Source: Mesorhizobium sp. ORS 3359 (GTDB lineage: Bacteria; Pseudomonadota; Alphaproteobacteria; Rhizobiales; Rhizobiaceae). Taken from it: a stretch of DNA of 60,492 nt. The stretch covers positions 1 through 60,492 of the forward strand of contig CCNC01000063.1 of assembly GCA_000824845.1 (NCBI GenBank), given 5' to 3'. Each line of letters opens with the position of its first letter. The stretch's first letter is position 1. Below are positions 44,201-52,387 of the stretch, piece by piece. The notes beneath the pieces are model-generated. The model made no database searches. It worked only from the letters and a program-made list of their open reading frames with translations, and had not been told where the DNA came from. The position numbers were made by a program, and so were the translations under genes.

Positions 44201-44473
44201 CGCGGACCTCGTGAAGCATTGGACGCCATCAACGCCGGCAAGGTTCCATCGCTGCTTTTCACTGATGTGGTGATGCCGGAGATGTCCGGCCGCGAGCTGG
44301 TCGATAGGGTGAAGCTCATTCAACCGGCTCTCAAAGTACTTTATACGACGGGCTATACCCGCAACGCCATTGTCCACAACGGGACGCTGGACTTTGGGAC
44401 TGAGCTGCTCAGCAAACCCTACACGATTGACGAACTCGCCGACAAGGTCCGCAAGGTGCTGGATCGCTCTTGA
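41246..44473 (+). CDS. hybrid sensor histidine kinase (GAF-GAF-PAS-GAF-HisKA-HATPase-REC)
   Basis: A roughly 1075-residue soluble hybrid kinase. Two tandem GAF-like domains (about residues 30-195 and 205-370), a PAS domain with PAC end (about 375-500, 'GIVIDITARKRVERHL'), a third GAF domain (about 510-690), then the H-box 'GGIAHDFNNMLAVIIGG' near 712, N-box 'LLNLCVNARDAM' near 827, G-boxes 'VTDTGLGMTPD' and 'GKGTGLGLSQVYGF', and a receiver domain with phospho-Asp in 'LLFTDVVMPEMSGRE' near 1006 and Lys in 'LLSKPYTIDEL'. No transmembrane segment is evident, so it senses a cytoplasmic cue. The start is uncertain: GTG at 41291 is also possible. Codon use looks less GC-rich than its neighbours. 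Confidence 0.9.
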   Translation: MHLSRVVEPFIRRCIVPQHDPGGQLRETDASANGPAIQRFELLAALGDSIREVNDPSELAYAAAELLGRYFNVSRAGYGTIDIERETISIERDWNAPGVKSLAGTLHFRDYGSYIEDLKRGETVIFEDAETDPRTRDRVDALKAISARSIINLPVTEHGGVVALFYLNNATPRRWSAEDVALVSDVADRTRTAIERLRAERALWESAERLGFLDRLGRESAVARNADAVMAITTRLLGEHLRVSICAYADMEPDEDHFTIRGDWSAPGSPSIVGYYSLADFGRKAVGNLRNNRPLIINNNLVEIEPEAAKTFQDIGITATICMPLVKQGRLTALMAIHDRQPRIWSQRELALLAEVTERSWAHVERVRSEEAARASEERLRLATDAAAIGTWDYDPVTDVLRWDDKCKALFGLPPEAEVTYEGAFLAGLHPEDRRRADEAVRQAIEPGGSSRYDIEYRTIGLQDGKERWIAATGDAIFEEGRAVRFIGIVIDITARKRVERHLQIINATAAAVAAELDVGRIVQTVTDTGVELTGAQFGAFFYNVVDEKGDSYMLYTLSGAPRSAFENFPMPRNTAVFEPTFRGTGVVRSDDILQDPRYGKNAPRKGMPEGHLPVRSYLAVPVISRSGEVLGGLFFGHSDTGIFGAEHEAALLGLAGHAATAIDNSRLFGALQSLNATLEQRVVEAVAERGKAEEHLRQAQKMEAVGQLTGGIAHDFNNMLAVIIGGLNLVQRKLRNGDTNVNSFVEGAIDGAQRAAELTKRLLAFSRQQPLAPKRMNPNRLVAGMGELLRRTLGETIQIETVLAAGLWHIEADASQLESTLLNLCVNARDAMPGGGKLTIETSNAHVDDRYAVANGIAAGQYVLLAVTDTGLGMTPDVMSRAFDPFFTTKPVGKGTGLGLSQVYGFVRQSGGTVKIYSEPGIGTTLKIYLPRSNGGEVQDDPIATDDAAQGKATEVVMVVEDEDRVRSMAAEALRELGYSVLEMRGPREALDAINAGKVPSLLFTDVVMPEMSGRELVDRVKLIQPALKVLYTTGYTRNAIVHNGTLDFGTELLSKPYTIDELADKVRKVLDRS

Positions 44474-44504
44474 AAGTGACCGAGGCGTGCTTGCTCTTGG
44501 CGGT

Positions 44505-45494
44505 TCAGTCGCCTTTTGGCCTTTCGTTGCCACCGCGATAACGAGCCAGCAGCTCCTCCAAGTCTGGCTCGCGTTCGGGCATCGGCGGTAAGCCGCGTGT
44601 CTGGCGCAGCATGGCAATGAAGGCGCCTCGGCGATGCTGGCGACGGAAGGAACGCGCCCGCGGATGTATGCCAAGCATCGCCAGGAGCCTGCGTTTAAGG
44701 TAACGGGAACGCTTGAGGGGAGCAGGTTCCTCGGCGTTGCCAAGAATCCTGGCGCGCAAAGCGTCCGGCGAGCTCATCGCGTCCATCAGTTCTTCCTGCT
44801 CCTGCGCCGTATCACGCGCATAGCTGCCTTCGCGCTTGCCCGAATGCAGCATGAGCACGGTCAGATGCGGCATTGTCGCGATCACCGCACCCTTGCGCCA
44901 GGCACGGAACAGCCAGTCCTGGGAACTCTCGCAAACGCACTGGCTGGCCGGGCGCCATGGCCCAAGCCTTGGCAGGGACGTCCGGCGGATCATTTGCGCG
45001 GAGCCAAATCCGACCGTGGCAACTGGGTCATAGAAGCCGTCCCGCCCCATCCCGAGGATCATATGCCTGGAACCTTTGCTCGCGGCCGACTCGATGACCG
45101 CGCCGCGGGCGATCACTACATCGGCAGCGGTGGCATCGATCCAGCCGCTCATGGATGCCAGATGGTCGGGAAACCAGAGGTCGTCATGATTCAAGATGGC
45201 AACGAAGCGGCCGCGTGCTCTGGCAAAGCCGATGTTGTTCGGCCCCGACTGCTCGCCGAAATTCACCGGAAGATCGATGTAGGAGATACGACAGTCATCG
45301 AAGGCGGCGACAATTGCCGGGGTGTCCGGCCGGCACGCGTCGCCGACAACGATGGCTTCCCAGTCCTGCAGGGTCTGACCGATGAGGCTTTTCAGCGTCT
45401 GGCGCAGGACCGCCGGGCGATTGTGCGTCGCGATGACGACCGAGACAAGCGGTTCGATCCGCGCTGTTGGCGCGCGCTGGCCGGCCTGTTCCAC
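44505..45494 (-). CDS. family 2 (GT-A fold) glycosyltransferase
   Basis: A 329-residue glycosyltransferase. The GT-A core starts 'PLVSVVIATHNRPAVLRQTL' near residue 16, with 'QDWEAIVVGDACRPDTPAIV' near 45 and the D-x-D-like metal site 'AILNHDDLWFPDHLASMSGW' near 93. The C-terminal 80 residues are basic and helical and end 'EELLARYRGG'. A GTG start two bases after the epimerase stop is the only plausible start that does not run back through that gene, so the two are coupled. The sugar and acceptor are unknown; an O-antigen or surface glycan role is inferred from the paired epimerase-like gene. Confidence 0.82.
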   Translation of the reverse strand: MEQAGQRAPTARIEPLVSVVIATHNRPAVLRQTLKSLIGQTLQDWEAIVVGDACRPDTPAIVAAFDDCRISYIDLPVNFGEQSGPNNIGFARARGRFVAILNHDDLWFPDHLASMSGWIDATAADVVIARGAVIESAASKGSRHMILGMGRDGFYDPVATVGFGSAQMIRRTSLPRLGPWRPASQCVCESSQDWLFRAWRKGAVIATMPHLTVLMLHSGKREGSYARDTAQEQEELMDAMSSPDALRARILGNAEEPAPLKRSRYLKRRLLAMLGIHPRARSFRRQHRRGAFIAMLRQTRGLPPMPEREPDLEELLARYRGGNERPKGD

Positions 45495-45495
45495 G

Positions 45496-46041
45496 CTATG
45501 CCAGCTTGTAGGGGATCTGTTCGGTATCGGGGGGTAGCCGCCAGTGATCGGGCGCGTCATAGGCGTAGGCCTTGTCGACCAGATTGAGCAGCAATGCAAT
45601 GTCCGGTCCGAGCGCGACGACTCCGTGCCAGACGCCGGGCGGAATGACGACGATGGCAGGCCTGACCGCGCCGACGATCTTGTGCCAGACCGCGCCGAAT
45701 GTCGGCGAGGCCTTGCGACCGTCGAACAGTGAGATGCGAACGCTGCCCACCGAGCAAAAAAGCCGGTCGGTTGTGACGCCATGGGCATGCCATCCCGTCA
45801 CCGCGCCGGGATAAAGCGTGCGTTGAAATACCTGTCCGACGGGAAGCCCGTCCAGATTCCATTCCTCGCGAAAGATCTCAGTGAGGTAGCCGGTCGAAGT
45901 CGCGACAGGCCGGATTTCCTTGAGCGCGACGCCGTCGATTGTCGGCGCATCGACGACAAGCCAGTCAGGTGTCACGGTCTGCCGGTCGGGCGTGCCTGTC
46001 GCCATCCAGCCTTGCGGCACAGTATGATCGCTGTTGCTCAT
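45496..46041 (-). CDS. dTDP-4-dehydrorhamnose 3,5-epimerase-like (RmlC cupin) protein
   Basis: A 181-residue RmlC-like cupin. Characteristic parts are 'DGVALKEIRPVATSTGYLTE' near residue 36, 'QVFQRTLYPGAVTGWHAHG' near 70 with the catalytic-type His, 'DRLFCSVGSVRISLFDGRKA' and 'IVVIPPGVWHGVVALGPDIA' near 132. The variant length and the lack of rmlA, rmlB and rmlD nearby mean the true substrate may be another nucleotide sugar. It is the upstream gene of a two-gene unit with a glycosyltransferase. The ATG start MSNSDHTVPQ is clear. Confidence 0.82.
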   Translation of the reverse strand: MSNSDHTVPQGWMATGTPDRQTVTPDWLVVDAPTIDGVALKEIRPVATSTGYLTEIFREEWNLDGLPVGQVFQRTLYPGAVTGWHAHGVTTDRLFCSVGSVRISLFDGRKASPTFGAVWHKIVGAVRPAIVVIPPGVWHGVVALGPDIALLLNLVDKAYAYDAPDHWRLPPDTEQIPYKLA

Positions 46042-46117
46042 GACCGGTCCCCAATCCCGGCGAATTGATAGGGGGACGCCGGAACATAAGCAAGTATGCG
46101 TCCGGCCTCACATACAC

Positions 46118-46145
46118 AAAACCCGCCGGCGAGGCGGCGGGTTTT
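46118..46145 (-). terminator. terminator downstream of bamE
   Basis: AAAACCCGCCG-GCGAGG-CGGCGGGTTTT: an 11-bp stem with A/T runs on both sides, 27 bases beyond the bamE stop on the minus strand. It is symmetrical enough to work in both directions. Confidence 0.85.
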
Positions 46146-46171
46146 GATTGCTCCGCAGGCCGTCGATGGAC

Positions 46172-46693
46172 TTAAGGCGTGCCGCTGCCACCGCCGGGGA
46201 TGCCGGGTGCCAGCTTGGCGGCGCCGTTGATGACCTGGCTGAGGAAGTTCTGATCCTTGCCGCCGGTCGGTGTCGTCCTGGAGATGAAGTCGAAGATCTT
46301 GCCGTCCTTCAGGCCGTAATTGGCAATCTGGGTCACGCGGCCGTCAGCGCCGAAATAGACCGCCAAGACATGCTGGTCGATGATGTGCGGGTTGTCGAAG
46401 GCGACGTAGCGCTTGCGCGTCTGAGAGATATAGTAGAAGGCCTCGTTGTCGAAGGTCGCCGTCGTCGAGGGCGTGCCCAGCGCCAGCAGCACCTGTTCAC
46501 GGCTCGATCCGACCGGCACCGAATCGATTGCCTGCTGGTCGATGACGTAGCCTTTGGTCAGCGTCTCGCTTGGATGGAGATCGCCGAACATCTTGGACGA
46601 ATTGCAGGCGGAAAGCGCCGATACGACCATCAGCAGTGAGGCCACGCCCACCGGGGCGGGCGCAAGAAACGACTTGAATTTCAGCGCACCCAA
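46172..46693 (-). CDS. bamE: outer membrane assembly lipoprotein BamE (SmpA/OmlA family)
   Basis: A 173-residue lipoprotein component of the BAM outer-membrane insertion complex. The signal and lipobox are 'VASLLMVVSALSACNSSK', with lipidation at the Cys. The BamE fold follows from about residue 40 ('KGYVIDQQAIDSVPVGSSRE', then 'VLLALGTPSTTATFDNEAFY' and 'YISQTRKRYVAFDNPHIID'). Three consecutive TTG codons are possible starts; the third, 8 bases after GGAG, is chosen. An ATG frame 31 codons upstream would bury the signal. It is divergent from the CBP3-like gene, a conserved alphaproteobacterial arrangement. Confidence 0.88.
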   Translation of the reverse strand: MGALKFKSFLAPAPVGVASLLMVVSALSACNSSKMFGDLHPSETLTKGYVIDQQAIDSVPVGSSREQVLLALGTPSTTATFDNEAFYYISQTRKRYVAFDNPHIIDQHVLAVYFGADGRVTQIANYGLKDGKIFDFISRTTPTGGKDQNFLSQVINGAAKLAPGIPGGGSGTP

Positions 46694-46810
46694 CAACAAT
46701 TCTCCATCACATCCCCGCAACTTGCGCTGGGCCGCAAAACCGGTAAACCAGCTTGCATGCCGATGCAACAAGGCCAAATCAAACAACAGGTCCCCGGGAG
46801 ACCGCCCTCA

Positions 46811-47353
46811 ATGTTCCAGCGCCTTTTTGGCCGCGAACGCAATGCCAACCGCGCTATCACCGACGCGCTCTACGCACAAATCGTGGCGGCGGCGCGGCAA
46901 ACGCTGTTTTATTCGGACTGGAATGTGCCGGATACGCCGCTCGGCCGCTTCGAGATGCTGTCGCTGCATATCTATCTCGTCCAGCACCGTCTGCATGGCG
47001 AGCAAGGCGTGGCGGCCGAGGTCGCGCAAGTGCTGATCGACGAGTTCTTCCTCGACGTCGATCATTCGCTACGCGAACTTGGAATCAGCGACGTCGGCGT
47101 GCCCAAGCGCATGAAGAAGCTGGCAAGGATGTTTTACGGCCGCACGGCCGCCTATGATGATGCCCTCCGGGAAAACGACCGCGCGGCGCTTGCGGCGGCG
47201 CTTGCCCGCAATGTCAGGCCGGACGCGGGCCCCTGGCCGCAGGCGTCGCTGCTGGCGGATTATGTCTGCGATGCCAGCAAGAAGCTCGCCGCGCAACCGA
47301 CCGAATCGATCGCCGCCGGCACGGTCGCATTCCCGGCCGCCGGGGCCGCTTGA
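46811..47353 (+). CDS. ubiquinol-cytochrome c chaperone family protein (CBP3-like)
   Basis: A 180-residue helical protein of PF03981, homologous to mitochondrial CBP3/UQCC1, which assists cytochrome b/bc1 assembly. It starts 'MFQRLFGRERNANRAITDAL' and includes 'TLFYSDWNVPDTPLGRFEML' near residue 36, 'LSHIYLV'-type helices, and 'HSLRELGISDVGVPKRMKKL' near 88 and 'ARMFYGRTAAYDDAL' near 108. A longer frame from 46757 is possible, but the ATG at 46811 matches the family start. It is followed 12 bases later by the DUF177 gene, so the two are probably co-transcribed. Confidence 0.9.
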   Translation: MFQRLFGRERNANRAITDALYAQIVAAARQTLFYSDWNVPDTPLGRFEMLSLHIYLVQHRLHGEQGVAAEVAQVLIDEFFLDVDHSLRELGISDVGVPKRMKKLARMFYGRTAAYDDALRENDRAALAAALARNVRPDAGPWPQASLLADYVCDASKKLAAQPTESIAAGTVAFPAAGAA

Positions 47354-47364
47354 AGGAGGCCAGC

Positions 47365-47913
47365 ATGAAAGACGCTGAATTGCGCAGCCCGGTATCCTTT
47401 GTCGCCAATGTCGCGCGGCTGCCGCAAAAAGGCCTGCCGGTCCTAGTCGAGGCCGATCAGCGCCAGCGCGAGGCACTTGCCGCCGAATATGACCTGCTTT
47501 CGGTCGAAAGCTACCGGGCCGAATTGCTTGTTGCTTCGTGGAAGCGCAACGGCGTCAAGGTTACGGGCCGTGTCGAGGCCGACATCACGCAGGCCTGCAT
47601 CGTCACCCTGGAGCCGGTAAGCGCGCATATAGACGAGCCGGTCGAGGCGCTGTTCCTGCCCGAGCAGTCGAAGCTTGGGCGCGAGGGCTTCGAGGGTGGC
47701 GGCGAGATTATTCTCGACGCCGACGGACCGGACAGCCCGGAAACATTCTCCGGCGACACGATCGATGTCGGCGCGCTGGCCGAACAGTTCTTCGGCCTGG
47801 CGATCGACCCCTATCCGCGCAAGCCGGGAGCCTCGCTCGGCGTCGCAGGTGACGATCAGGCCGAGGAAAGCGAATTCCAGAAAAAGCTGCGTTCGCTGCT
47901 CGGAAAATCCTGA
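47365..47913 (+). CDS. DUF177 (YceD-type) protein
   Basis: A 182-residue cytosolic protein. The DUF177 core lies at about residues 20-165, with 'GRVEADITQACIVTLEPVSA' near 70 carrying the conserved Cys, and 'LAEQFFGLAIDPYPRKPGAS' near 134, the conserved end of the family. DUF177/YceD proteins affect 23S rRNA accumulation and often precede rpmF and plsX. Here plsX follows 130 bases downstream, but rpmF is absent from the interval. AAGGAGG lies 7 bases before the ATG. Confidence 0.9.
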   Translation: MKDAELRSPVSFVANVARLPQKGLPVLVEADQRQREALAAEYDLLSVESYRAELLVASWKRNGVKVTGRVEADITQACIVTLEPVSAHIDEPVEALFLPEQSKLGREGFEGGGEIILDADGPDSPETFSGDTIDVGALAEQFFGLAIDPYPRKPGASLGVAGDDQAEESEFQKKLRSLLGKS

Positions 47914-48043
47914 GAGTGGTCCGGATTTTGGAAAAGTTGGTTGTGCGCAGGCGCAAAACCGCTATTTTCGCCGAACCTTCGCGAGCCCCCTTACCTTGGC
48001 AGGCGTGCGCCGCTAGCCAGGCAAACCGTGAGAAAAACACCGA

Positions 48044-49114
48044 GTGATCAGGATTTCCATCGATGCCATGGGCGGCGATCACGGACCGAGCGTGGTCATC
48101 CCGGCGCTGATGACGGTCGTCATCCGCCGCCCTGACATCCGCTTCGTCATCTATGGCCGCGAGGACGTGGTGCGTCCCGAGCTCGCCAAGTTCCCGAAAC
48201 TCGCCGAAGTAAGCGAGTTCGTCCACTGCGAGATCGCCGTGCGCATGGACGACAAGCCGAGCCAGGCTCTGCGCCACGGCCGCTGGAAGTCGTCGATGTG
48301 GAAGGCCGTCGAGGCGGTGAAGAGCGGCGCCGCGCAGGCCTGCATCTCGGCCGGCAACACCGGCGCGCTGATGGCGATGTCGAAATTCTGCCTGCGCACC
48401 ATGGCCACCATCGACCGCCCCGCGATCGCGGCGCTTTGGCCGACGACGCGCGGCGAAAGCGTCGTGCTCGATGTCGGCGCCACCATCGGCGCGGACGCGC
48501 ATCAGCTGATCGATTTTGCCATTCTGGGCACCGGCATGGCGCGCTCGGTGTTCGGCATCGAGCGGCCGAGCGTCGGCCTGCTCAATGTCGGCGTCGAGGA
48601 GATCAAGGGCCAGGAAGAGGTCAAGGAGGCCGGCCGCATGCTGCGCGAGGCCAACATGGCCTCGATGAATTACCGCGGCTTCGTCGAAGGCGACGACATC
48701 GGCAAGGGCACGGTCGACGTGGTGGTCACCGAGGGCTTTGCCGGCAACATCGCGCTCAAGACCGCCGAGGGCACGGCAAGGCAGATCGCCGGCTATCTTC
48801 GCGCCGCCATGAGCCGCACGCTCATGGCCAAGATCGGCTATGTCTTCGCCAAGGGCGCCTTCGACCGGCTGCGCGAGAAGATGGATGTCGGCCGCTCCAA
48901 TGGCGGCGTCTTCCTGGGCTTGAACGGTATCGTGGTGAAGAGCCATGGCGGCGCCGATTCGGATGGCTTCGCTGCGGCGATCGAGCTTGGCTACGACATG
49001 GTGCGCAACAATCTGCTTGACCGGATCGAGGCCGACCTCGATCTGTTCCATGCGCGCAATCCCAATGCCCAGGCAAACAGGAAATCCGGCGTCTCCGCCG
49101 ACGCCGAGGAATAG
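48044..49114 (+). CDS. plsX: phosphate acyltransferase PlsX
   Basis: A 356-residue enzyme that makes acyl-phosphate from acyl-ACP for phospholipid synthesis. It starts at GTG with '[20 protein letters not shown]', the family opening, and has '[20 protein letters not shown]' near residue 97, '[19 protein letters not shown]' near 184 and '[20 protein letters not shown]' near 228. It acts at the inner face of the membrane with PlsY. The fabH gene starts 9 bases after its stop; plsX-fabH is a conserved lipid-synthesis pair. Confidence 0.96.
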   Translation: MIRISIDAMGGDHGPSVVIPALMTVVIRRPDIRFVIYGREDVVRPELAKFPKLAEVSEFVHCEIAVRMDDKPSQALRHGRWKSSMWKAVEAVKSGAAQACISAGNTGALMAMSKFCLRTMATIDRPAIAALWPTTRGESVVLDVGATIGADAHQLIDFAILGTGMARSVFGIERPSVGLLNVGVEEIKGQEEVKEAGRMLREANMASMNYRGFVEGDDIGKGTVDVVVTEGFAGNIALKTAEGTARQIAGYLRAAMSRTLMAKIGYVFAKGAFDRLREKMDVGRSNGGVFLGLNGIVVKSHGGADSDGFAAAIELGYDMVRNNLLDRIEADLDLFHARNPNAQANRKSGVSADAEE

Positions 49115-49123
49115 GAACGGACC

Positions 49124-50095
49124 TTGATCAGATCAGTCGTGCGCGGCAACGGTGCCGCGCTGCCCCGCCGCATTATGAAGAATGCCGACTTCGAAGGCAT
49201 GGTTGAGACCTCCGATGAGTGGATCGTCCAGCGCACCGGCATCCGCCAGCGCCATGTCGCGGCCGATGACGAGACGACGGCCTCGCTGGGCGAGGCGGCG
49301 GCGCGCGCCGCGCTCGACAGCGCGGGCATGACGCCAGCCGATATCGACCTCATCATCCTGGCGACTTCGACGCCCAACAACACGTTCCCGGCGACCGCCG
49401 TCGAGATCCAGAACAGGCTCGGCATGCATCACGGCTTTGCCTTCGACATGCAGGCCGTCTGCTCTGGCTTCGTCTATGCCGTCGCTACCGCCGACCTTTA
49501 TATCCGCGGCGGCTTGGCCAAGCGTGTCCTGGTGATCGGCTCGGAGACATTCTCGCGCATCCTCGACTGGAATGATCGCTCGACCTGCGTGCTGTTTGGC
49601 GACGGCGCCGGGGCGCTCGTTCTCGAAGCCCAAGAGGGCGCCGGTGCGATCACCGACCGCGGCGTGCTGGCGGCGAGCCTGCGCTCCGACGGCGCGCATA
49701 AGGACAAGCTCTTCGTCGATGGCGGGCCTTCGACGACGGGAACCGTCGGCCATCTCAGGATGGAAGGCCGTGAGGTATTCAAGCACGCCGTCGGCATGAT
49801 CACCGATGTCATCGAGGCGACCTTTGGCGAGGCCGGCATAACGGCGCAGGACCTCGACTGGTTCGTGCCGCATCAGGCCAATAAACGGATTATTGACGCT
49901 TCCGCCAAGAAGCTCGGGATAGCCGAGGAGAAAGTTGTGGTCACCGTCGATTTACACGGTAACACCTCGGCTGCCTCGGTGCCGCTGGCTCTCTCGGTGG
50001 CCGTCGCCGACGGCCGCATCAAGAAGGGCGATCTGGTGCTTCTCGAGGCGATGGGTGGAGGCTTCACCTGGGGCGCGGTGTTGCTCCGCTGGTAA
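49124..50095 (+). CDS. fabH: beta-ketoacyl-ACP synthase III
   Basis: A 323-residue condensing enzyme that starts fatty acid synthesis from acetyl-CoA and malonyl-ACP. The catalytic triad is visible: Cys in '[14 protein letters not shown]' near residue 112, His in '[14 protein letters not shown]' near 248 and Asn in '[16 protein letters not shown]' near 279. The start is a TTG with AGGAACGG upstream; it opens '[20 protein letters not shown]'. It follows plsX by 9 bases and precedes ihfA by about 105 bases, the standard alphaproteobacterial order. Confidence 0.96.
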   Translation: MIRSVVRGNGAALPRRIMKNADFEGMVETSDEWIVQRTGIRQRHVAADDETTASLGEAAARAALDSAGMTPADIDLIILATSTPNNTFPATAVEIQNRLGMHHGFAFDMQAVCSGFVYAVATADLYIRGGLAKRVLVIGSETFSRILDWNDRSTCVLFGDGAGALVLEAQEGAGAITDRGVLAASLRSDGAHKDKLFVDGGPSTTGTVGHLRMEGREVFKHAVGMITDVIEATFGEAGITAQDLDWFVPHQANKRIIDASAKKLGIAEEKVVVTVDLHGNTSAASVPLALSVAVADGRIKKGDLVLLEAMGGGFTWGAVLLRW

Positions 50096-50200
50096 GTGCC
50101 GAACGCGCCGGTTCGGTCCTTGACCTTGCCGGATCAATTACTTAGGCTCTGCCTTTGGCTGTATCGATTTACATTTTCTGCGAGCAGATGGGACGGTCGC

Positions 50201-50524
50201 ATGGGGGGAAAGACACTGACGCGTGCCGACCTTGCTGAAGCCGTTTATCGGAAGGTTGGCCTGTCGCGGACTGAATCGGCGGAGCTCGTCGAAGCCGTGC
50301 TGGACGAAATCTGCGAAGCCATCGTTCGGGGCGAGACGGTCAAGCTTTCGTCTTTTGCCACCTTCCACGTCCGCTCCAAGAACGAGCGCATCGGCCGCAA
50401 TCCCAAGACCGGTGAGGAAGTGCCGATCCTGCCGCGCCGGGTGATGACGTTCAAATCGTCGAACGTGCTCAAGAACCGGATTCTGCGTTCGCATCAGAAC
50501 AGCAAGGGCAAAGGCGGCAAGTAG
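50201..50524 (+). CDS. ihfA: integration host factor subunit alpha
   Basis: A 107-residue DNA-bending protein of the HU/IHF family. It begins '[20 protein letters not shown]', has '[20 protein letters not shown]' near residue 48 (the DNA-intercalating Pro arm follows in '[20 protein letters not shown]') and a basic tail. It pairs with IhfB to bend DNA at promoters and recombination sites. A longer frame from 50096 lacks similarity to IHF, so the ATG at 50201 is used. It sits between fabH and a MerR-type gene, a conserved arrangement in this order. Confidence 0.94.
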   Translation: MGGKTLTRADLAEAVYRKVGLSRTESAELVEAVLDEICEAIVRGETVKLSSFATFHVRSKNERIGRNPKTGEEVPILPRRVMTFKSSNVLKNRILRSHQNSKGKGGK

Positions 50525-50656
50525 TTTGCTGGCGAATGCGGTTGAAAACCGCCGGCCGTTTTGACGCTGGGCTTGAATATCGCTTCATAAATCGCTGAAA
50601 TAAGGGGCGATTCGGCATCATACGCCGGATCGTGGTCCAGTGTGGAGGATTGGCCC

Positions 50657-51196
50657 ATGGACAAGAGCCCCGATGCTTTCCGCACCATCAGCGAAGTCGC
50701 GGAAGATCTCGACCTGCCGCAGCACGTGCTGCGTTTCTGGGAGACGCGCTTCACCCAGATCAAGCCCATGAAGCGCGGCGGCGGCCGGCGCTATTACCGG
50801 CCGCAAGACGTCGAGCTGATCAAGGGCATCCGGCACATGCTTTACGATCAGGGCTATACGATCAAGGGCGTGCAGAAGCTGTTGCGCGAGAACGGCAACC
50901 ATTTCCTGGTCGCCATCGGCAATGGCGACATGGCCGCGGTGGAGGCGATCGCCCAGCGCCGTCAAGCCGAGCAGGTGCCGCTGACGGCAGCCGCGCAGCC
51001 CCGGGGCGATGAGGATGCGCTCGTCGGCCAGCCGAAGGTGAAGCCCAGCCGCCGTTTCTTCGGTCTTGGCAAGAGTGACGACGAAGGTCCGGTCCAACCG
51101 GACGCTTCAAAGTTGTCGCGTGACAATCGCGCCTTGCTGCAGGAGGCGCTGTTCGACTTGCTGGAATGCAAACGCCTGCTCGACCAGGTTCGTTGA
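50657..51196 (+). CDS. MerR-family transcriptional regulator
   Basis: A 179-residue regulator with an N-terminal MerR winged helix (about residues 8-75: '[20 protein letters not shown]', then '[20 protein letters not shown]' and '[20 protein letters not shown]') and a charged C-terminal tail without cysteines, so it is not a metal sensor of MerR type. The family is conserved downstream of ihfA in alphaproteobacteria; its targets are not known to me. GGAGG lies 8 bases before the ATG. No regulatory palindrome is evident at the gene itself. Confidence 0.92.
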   Translation: MDKSPDAFRTISEVAEDLDLPQHVLRFWETRFTQIKPMKRGGGRRYYRPQDVELIKGIRHMLYDQGYTIKGVQKLLRENGNHFLVAIGNGDMAAVEAIAQRRQAEQVPLTAAAQPRGDEDALVGQPKVKPSRRFFGLGKSDDEGPVQPDASKLSRDNRALLQEALFDLLECKRLLDQVR

Positions 51197-51288
51197 CCGC
51201 ATCATTCCACGTGGTGCCGCGCGGTCGGGCCGCCGGAACTGGCCCGTCGTCCGTGCGTTAGGCCTTCTCGAAGAGAAGGACAATCAGC

Positions 51289-51591
51289 ATGGCATCGTTT
51301 TCGACCCTCTCCGACCTAGACATCGACAAGCAGGTCGCGGCGCTTTCGCGGCAATTGAACGACCTCAAGAATGTTTTGGCCAGGCGCGGTGACGCCTATT
51401 ATGAGGATGGCCGCGAGGCGGCGTCCGACTATTACTCGCAACTTGCCGACCGCCTTCACGAGGCGCTGCCGGCAATAAGGCGCAGGGGCAGGGTGATCGA
51501 GCAGACGGCGCGCGACCATCCGGCCACGACCGCCGCCGTCGGACTTGTCGTGGTCGGATTGCTTGCCGGGCTTCTCATCAGCCGACGCTGA
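51289..51591 (+). CDS. small DUF883/ElaB-like membrane-anchored protein
   Basis: A 100-residue protein. The N-terminal 75 residues are helical ('DIDKQVAALSRQLNDLKNVL', then 'DYYSQLADRLHEALPAIRRR'), and the end has one membrane helix with a Gly-rich core ('TAAVGLVVVGLLAGLLISRR'). This is the layout of DUF883/ElaB/YqjD-like proteins, some of which bind ribosomes at the inner membrane in stationary phase; that role is not shown here. AGAAGGAC precedes the ATG. It is a single gene after the MerR regulator. Confidence 0.8.
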   Translation: MASFSTLSDLDIDKQVAALSRQLNDLKNVLARRGDAYYEDGREAASDYYSQLADRLHEALPAIRRRGRVIEQTARDHPATTAAVGLVVVGLLAGLLISRR

Positions 51592-51669
51592 TCGATCGAC
51601 GGGATTTGAAACAGAAATGGCGACCATAATCGACGGCCGCCATCTCCGTGCGAGTCGCCTTTCAGGCGG

Positions 51670-51930
51670 TCAGTTCGCGAGCTTGAGCCGGGTCTTCGGG
51701 TCGACCTTCATAACCTGGCTGCACTTGCCGTAGACGGTGCCGTTCTTGTCGGTGGCGTCGGTATAGGTGCCCTTGCAGTCGAGCTGCAGCACCAGACACG
51801 AGCCAGAGCCCTTGCAGACGGCGCCGCCGTCGCCGGTCGGATGCGTGCCGGCAAAAGCCGGAGCCGAGGCCGAGCCGAAAGCCGAGACGACGAGAGCCGC
51901 GGCGAGGGCGATACGCTTGAGGTTTGTCAT
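51670..51930 (-). CDS. small exported cysteine-containing hypothetical protein
   Basis: An 86-residue protein with a Sec signal peptide ('LKRIALAAALVVSAFGSASA', cleavage near 'APAFAGT') and a 58-residue mature part carrying four Cys ('AVCKGSGSCLVLQLDCKG' and 'YGKCSQVMKVD'). The cysteines probably form two disulphides in the periplasm. I do not recognise a family. GGAAATGCTC supplies a weak RBS for the ATG. It is convergent with the small membrane protein gene 78 bases away. Confidence 0.65.
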   Translation of the reverse strand: MTNLKRIALAAALVVSAFGSASAPAFAGTHPTGDGGAVCKGSGSCLVLQLDCKGTYTDATDKNGTVYGKCSQVMKVDPKTRLKLAN

Positions 51931-52387
51931 TTGAGCATTTCCTTCCATTGGTTGTTGGGATCGCCGTCCTGGCGTCCCGTTGAGTTGAGGAGCGCCTTCG
52001 CGGCGCCCATGACCGGTGAGTGCCGCCCCCAAGGGAATGGTTCATATGCCGCGCGATTTTTTTCGTTTGGCCGGCTATTTCAACGGTCGGACGGTCCTGG
52101 TGCGACCTTCATTGGCGATGCCCGGCACGCATCCGGCGCGCAGCGCCTCGGCATGGAAGCGGCTCCGCCAGCTTGTCAGTCGGCGTCACGAACCGCGGAT
52201 TGCGGTCGACGATAGCGGGGTGGGTGGATTTGGCAGAGCCGAGCTTCAGGGCGAAGCCGGCAACGAAAGCTGGATGGCGTCAGGATGAGACAGGGCGACC
52301 GCCAGCACCGGGCGATATCTGGCCGGCAGATCAGCGCAGCCCGACAGGCGAAGATCGCGGTAAATATGGGATGCGGCTTGCGCGGCT
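51931..52387. other. 457-bp stretch without a convincing gene
   Basis: A plus-strand frame at 52046-52288 could encode 80 residues (MPRDFFRLAGYFNGRTVLVR...) with AAGGGA upstream, but it has no recognisable domain and unusual Arg/Ser content, so I leave it as doubtful. I see no terminator or repeat; the promoter of the small exported protein gene should lie near 51940-52010. Confidence 0.35.
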
